Positions 44,209 to 47,661 of a stretch of 47,661 nt of DNA are shown in pieces; the first letter of the stretch is position 1; every line of letters begins with the position of its first letter. A program made the position numbers and the translations under genes. The notes under the pieces were generated by a model. That model did not search any database and was not told the DNA's origin. It saw nothing but the letters and a program-made list of their open reading frames with translations. Origin of the DNA: Planctomycetota bacterium (GTDB lineage: Bacteria; Planctomycetota; UBA1135; UBA2386); assembly GCA_020849665.1 (NCBI GenBank), contig JADLFX010000041.1, forward strand, positions 1-47,661, written 5' to 3'.

Positions 44209-44924
44209 TCGAACTCGCGCGGCGCGGGCCGCTGCGCCCGCAGCCAATGGACCAGGCGGTGCACGGCGCGATTCAGCCAGCCCTTCCAGGGCAGGCCGCG
44301 CAGCGGCGACCAGGGCCGCCAGTGCCGCCAGCGCCACTGCAGGCTGTCGCGGTAGAAACGCACCTCGGCGAAGCCGGCGTCCTCCAGGAGCTGCACCAGG
44401 CTGTACTCGGTGAAGCCGAGGACATGGGTGAGGTCGAGGTAGCGCGACCACGCGGCGCCGAGCGTCGCCATGTTGGGCGTGCGCACCACCACGGTGCCGC
44501 CTGGGCGCAGCGCGTCGTGCATCGCGCGCAGCAGCGCGGCGCCCGCCTCGAGCGGCAGGTGCTCGAGCACGTCGTTGAGGATCACGAGGTCGTAGCACTG
44601 GGTGCGCCCGGCCAGGAACGACCCGGCCTCGCCCAGATGGATGCGCACGCGCCCGGCCGCGGCCTTGCGCGCGGCGGAGGCCTGCGCCTCGGAGATCTCG
44701 ATTCCCTCGAGGTCGCGGTATCCCGCGCACCACAACTCGAAGAGCTGCCGGCCCTGGCCGCAGCCCACGTCGAGGATCGCCGCGTCGCGCCGGGCCGGCA
44801 GCCAGGGCCGGCGCGCGGCGTGCCGGCCGGGCTCGCGTTCGCCCGCGTCCCAGTCGGGTGCCTCGTTCTGCATCCGCGCGTAGTGGGTGTCGTAGCGCGC
44901 GTAGAGACGGTCGAGCGTGGTCAT
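44166..44924 (-). CDS. Class I SAM-dependent methyltransferase
   Basis: 252 residues. SAM-binding motif I is ILDVGCGQGRQLFEL, motif II region GIEISEAQ, and motif IV region YDLVILNDVLEHLP. The C-terminal region is Trp/Arg-rich (WRWRHWRPW) with a basic tail. Its place in a polysaccharide cluster suggests methylation of a sugar or lipid-linked glycan (inference). The ATG overlaps the stop of the glycosyltransferase gene before it (ATGA), so they are coupled. Confidence 0.87.
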   Translation of the reverse strand: MTTLDRLYARYDTHYARMQNEAPDWDAGEREPGRHAARRPWLPARRDAAILDVGCGQGRQLFELWCAGYRDLEGIEISEAQASAARKAAAGRVRIHLGEAGSFLAGRTQCYDLVILNDVLEHLPLEAGAALLRAMHDALRPGGTVVVRTPNMATLGAAWSRYLDLTHVLGFTEYSLVQLLEDAGFAEVRFYRDSLQWRWRHWRPWSPLRGLPWKGWLNRAVHRLVHWLRAQRPAPREFDYNLEAFARRPPAR

Positions 44925-46063
44925 CGTGCCGCCTCCTGCCGCCGGCCGCCGTGCACCGCGAGGCTGTCCGCGACGCAGCGGGCCAAGGCATAGCGATCGG
45001 CGACCTCGCGCCAGGCCTCCTGGCGCAGGCGCGCGGCCAGGATGGGGTCGCCCAGCAGGCGCAGCACCGCGGTGGCCAGCGCGGGGACGTCGTCCGGATC
45101 GGCGAGCAGCGCGGTGGCGCCGTCGCGCAGGATCTCCGGCCCGCAGCCGCGCGCCGGCCCGACGATGGGCGCGCCGTGCTGCATGGCCTCCAGGAACACC
45201 ATCGGGAAGGCCTCGTTGGGGTTGGGGAACAGGAACACCGCGGCGCGCCGCAGGATCTCGGCCACCTGGGCGCGTCCGATGCGGCCCGGAAACACCAGCC
45301 GGTCGGCGCGCGGGCCCACGGCCTCGCGCAGCGCCACCGACGAGGGCGCGCCCGCGATGGTCTTCTCCCCGCCGATGAACCAGCCGCGCACGTCCGGCCG
45401 CACCGCGAGCACCTCGCGCAGGACCCGCGCGGCGCGCAGCGCGCCCTTGAACTCGTACAGGGTGCCCACGAACACCACCCAGGGGCCGTCCGCGGGCGGC
45501 AGGGCCAGCCCCGCGGCGCCGGGCGCCACGGCCTCGGGCGCAGGGTTGGCGATCACGTGCAGCGCCTCCGGCTGCGCCTGCAGCACGCGCTGCGTCTGGG
45601 CGGCCACCCAGCGGGTCGGTGCGATCCAGTTGCGGTGGCGGCGCAGCGTGGCGCGCTCGAACCAGCGCAGCGCGAGCGGCGCCCTGGGCGCGCCCCAGCG
45701 CGCACAGAGCGTGGCGGTCGCGTGCAGCCGCACCACCACCGGGCAGTGGGGGAACGCGAACGGCAGCAGCCCCTCGTAGTCGGGCACCTCCACGCTCTCG
45801 ATGCCGAGCCGCGTCACCTCGGCGGCCAGCACGTCACGCAGGCGGCGCCGGCGGCGCAGGGAGATCAGGCGCCCGGGCGGTGGCTGCGCCACGCTCACCA
45901 CGCGCACCCCCTGGTCGTCGTGTTCGGCGTCGCGGCCGCCCAGGCCGAGCACCGTCACCGCGTGGCCGTCCCGCACCATGGCCCGTGCATAGCTCTGGGT
46001 GAAGGTGCCGATGCCGCCGTGCGGCTGCGGCGGATACTCGTTGCACAGCAGCGCGAGCCTCAT
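44921..46063 (-). CDS. Family 4 glycosyltransferase
   Basis: 380 residues. The GT-B fold begins MRLALLCNEYPPQPHGGIG with the Gly-rich loop that binds the acceptor. The second half has the donor-binding region FVGTLYEFKG, VFPGRI and the E-x7-E-type motif NPNEAFPMVFLEAMQHGAPIV, where two Glu bind the nucleotide sugar. The protein is probably peripheral to the inner membrane. Coupled at both ends by four-base overlaps (ATGA) to the methyltransferase and flippase genes. Confidence 0.92.
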   Translation of the reverse strand: MRLALLCNEYPPQPHGGIGTFTQSYARAMVRDGHAVTVLGLGGRDAEHDDQGVRVVSVAQPPPGRLISLRRRRRLRDVLAAEVTRLGIESVEVPDYEGLLPFAFPHCPVVVRLHATATLCARWGAPRAPLALRWFERATLRRHRNWIAPTRWVAAQTQRVLQAQPEALHVIANPAPEAVAPGAAGLALPPADGPWVVFVGTLYEFKGALRAARVLREVLAVRPDVRGWFIGGEKTIAGAPSSVALREAVGPRADRLVFPGRIGRAQVAEILRRAAVFLFPNPNEAFPMVFLEAMQHGAPIVGPARGCGPEILRDGATALLADPDDVPALATAVLRLLGDPILAARLRQEAWREVADRYALARCVADSLAVHGGRRQEAAR

Positions 46064-47637
46064 CGCCCCGCGCCTCCGGCGCCGCACAAGAGCCCGCGCG
46101 CCAGCCCGCGCAGCGGCGCAGGCACGTAGCGCAGCGCCTGGTCGAGCGCCTGCAGGTCGTCGCCCTCGAGGGCCCCCAGCACGCGGCTGGCGAGGACGTG
46201 CACCAGGCCGCCGGCGACGATCGCGACGGCGAGCCCGGCGCAGCCCGGCAGGAGCGCCAGGATCCCCGCCGCCGCGCCCGCGCACGCGAGGCCGGCGACG
46301 AGCGAGCGGCCGAGCGAGCGCCAGGGCAGCGTGAAGCCCAGGCCGCGCGTGACCAGACCGATGCCGATCGCCAGCATCGTGGACTGCGCCAGGGCCCGGG
46401 CGAGCGCCGCGCCTTCGGTCGCGAGCGCAGGCACGAGCGCCGCACAGCCGCCGATCGCGAGCAGCGCGCCGAGCAGGCCGAAGCGGAAGATCCACCCGGA
46501 GCGTTCGTGGGCGTAGAGCAGGGCCGAACCGGCCGCGGCGATCGCGCCCGGCGCCGCGGTCAGCACCAGGAGCTGCGCGGTCGCCACCCCCGGCGCGAAC
46601 CCGGCGCCGAACAGGAGCGGCAGCAGCACCGGCATCACCGCCGCGGCGCCGAGGCACATCGGCAGGAGCAGGAAGCCGAGGACCCGGGTCGCGCAGGCGT
46701 AGGCGCGCTGCATGCCGGCGCGGTCGCGCAACGCCACGCGCTCGGCGAGATGCGGCAGCAGCGGACCGCAGAGCAGCACCGGGAACTGGGTCACGAACGC
46801 GGCGAGGGAGAGGCCGGCGGTGAAGAGCCCGACGCTGGTCTCGCCCCACGCGTGCTGCAGGAACGCCACCTCGACCCGGGTCCACACCAGCGCCGAGACG
46901 ATCGCGGCCAGCCACGTGTCGCGCGCGAAGGCGCGCAGGCGCGCGCGCAGCTCCGGCGGCAGGGCCGCACGCGCCGGCCGCAGCGCGAGGCGCAGCGGGC
47001 CGAGGCCGAGCGTGGCCGCCGCCGCGGCGAGGTGCCCCACGAGCGCGCCGCCGACGCCGCCGGTCAGCGCGCCGAGCGAGACGCCGAGGGCGAGGATCAC
47101 GCTGCCCGCGAGGTTGCGGCGCGCCAGCCTGGCGAAGTCCTGCTGTCCCGACCACAGGCCGCGCGCGGTCTCCACCAGCACCTGCAGCGGCAGGAGCAGG
47201 GCCACCAGCGGCGCGAGGGAGCCGGGGACCCCGAGGCCGGGGATGGCCCAGGCGGCGGCGAGGAGCAGCGCGGCGCCGCCGGCACCGGCGCGCAGGGCCG
47301 TGCGCAGGCACGCGTGGGCCAACACTTCGGCCTGCTCCCTCCGACCCTGGCCGTGCAGCTCCGCGAGGTAGCGCTGCAGGCTGGCCGGCAGGCCGAGCTG
47401 CAGCACCACCGCGGACATGGCCACGAGCCAGGTCAGGTAGCCGAGACTGCCCATCCCCTCCGGACCGAGGACGCGAGCGGTCACCACGGCGACCACGGCC
47501 GTGCCGCCCACGACCGCGAGGTTGCCGAGCGCGCTCAGCACGGTCTTGTGCACCAGCGGCTGCGGCGCGGCGGCCCGTCCCGTCCCGTGGGTCGCCGGCG
47601 ACCTGGCCGGCGGCGCGAGGGTGGGGGACTCAGGCAT
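46060..47637 (-). CDS. Polysaccharide flippase (Wzx/MATE-like)
   Basis: 525 residues with about 12-14 hydrophobic segments, the first at about 38-58 after a Pro-rich tail, typical of the polysaccharide-biosynthesis exporters that flip lipid-linked repeat units. Conserved family bits are RVLGPEGMGSLGYL and LPASLQRYLAE. The start ATG at 47637 is probably overlapped by the end of an upstream gene. Stop/start overlap with the glycosyltransferase gene is ATGA. No Wzy polymerase or Wzz is in view; they may lie outside the window. Confidence 0.92.
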   Translation of the reverse strand: MPESPTLAPPARSPATHGTGRAAAPQPLVHKTVLSALGNLAVVGGTAVVAVVTARVLGPEGMGSLGYLTWLVAMSAVVLQLGLPASLQRYLAELHGQGRREQAEVLAHACLRTALRAGAGGAALLLAAAWAIPGLGVPGSLAPLVALLLPLQVLVETARGLWSGQQDFARLARRNLAGSVILALGVSLGALTGGVGGALVGHLAAAAATLGLGPLRLALRPARAALPPELRARLRAFARDTWLAAIVSALVWTRVEVAFLQHAWGETSVGLFTAGLSLAAFVTQFPVLLCGPLLPHLAERVALRDRAGMQRAYACATRVLGFLLLPMCLGAAAVMPVLLPLLFGAGFAPGVATAQLLVLTAAPGAIAAAGSALLYAHERSGWIFRFGLLGALLAIGGCAALVPALATEGAALARALAQSTMLAIGIGLVTRGLGFTLPWRSLGRSLVAGLACAGAAAGILALLPGCAGLAVAIVAGGLVHVLASRVLGALEGDDLQALDQALRYVPAPLRGLARGLLCGAGGAGR

Positions 47638-47661
47638 GGCGCGCGGCCTCCAGCGGCGCGG
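47630..47661 (-). CDS. C-terminal end of an upstream gene (partial)
   Basis: The frame entering from the right edge reads APLEAARHA and stops at the TGA inside the flippase start (ATGCCTGA). The 8-base overlap fits the close packing of this cluster. Only nine residues are visible, so no function can be proposed. Confidence 0.35.
   Translation of the reverse strand, partial: APLEAARHA

Overview
This is a very G+C-rich (about 70 % by eye), gene-dense stretch of a Gram-negative-type chromosome. LptF/LptG, a lipid A-type acyltransferase and LPS-type kinases point to an outer membrane with lipopolysaccharide. Several large secreted proteins (a 12-repeat kelch lipoprotein, a Gly/Met-rich protein with carboxypeptidase-regulatory-like repeats, paired beta-propellers with a shared C-terminal module) resemble the secretome of deep-branching Planctomycetota. 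I favour that phylum (moderate confidence, inference from gene content only); Myxococcota is the main alternative. No phage, transposase, CRISPR, tRNA or rRNA was seen.

Layout. 1-9136: end of a cupin gene, then a mostly minus-strand block: small membrane protein, a protein with a pRiA4b ORF-3-like domain, the kelch lipoprotein, a secreted peptidase-like protein with a ruined zinc site, an SDR with a DUF2867-like tail, and an SGNH hydrolase. 9211-14947 (plus): PcrA-type helicase, a sigma-54 activator ATPase without a DNA-binding domain that starts in the helicase stop codon, a host-attachment-family protein and a CAP-domain protein. 14966-19729: an LPS cluster, with acyltransferase and tandem-kinase genes divergent from lptF-lptG, the latter followed by an unlisted 38-residue membrane protein. 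19952-21441: two secreted or anchored unknowns ending at a strong two-way terminator. 21509-27238 (minus): mutS coupled to a cysteine desulfurase, and an FHA/GAF/AAA+-like/Fis regulator whose AAA+ core is degenerate. 27239-27638 is a 400-base divergent region with a shared -35 dyad and a strong RNA hairpin. 27639-35482: a DUF1444-like protein and secreted proteins, ending in two tandem paralogous beta-propeller genes preceded by a clear class-I cobalamin riboswitch.

35849-41582 (plus): a QueG-like double [4Fe-4S] protein divergent from the riboswitch, then the housekeeping run aroF, tpiA, secG, yicC, gmk, a CoaC-like flavoprotein and prmA, most of them joined by stop/start overlaps. 41552-47661: rsmJ on the opposite strand, an XRE regulator, and a surface-polysaccharide cluster (two glycosyltransferases, a methyltransferase, a flippase and the tail of one more gene).

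The most promising new biology is the cobalamin locus at 32821-36670. A B12 riboswitch controls secreted propellers rather than a known transporter, and a corrinoid-enzyme-like Fe-S protein lies next to it. By analogy with the Bacteroides BtuG propeller these could be extracytoplasmic corrinoid binders. A second point of interest is a complementary pair of bacterial enhancer-binding-type proteins: one keeps the ATPase and lacks DNA binding, the other keeps Fis DNA binding and has lost the ATPase motifs.
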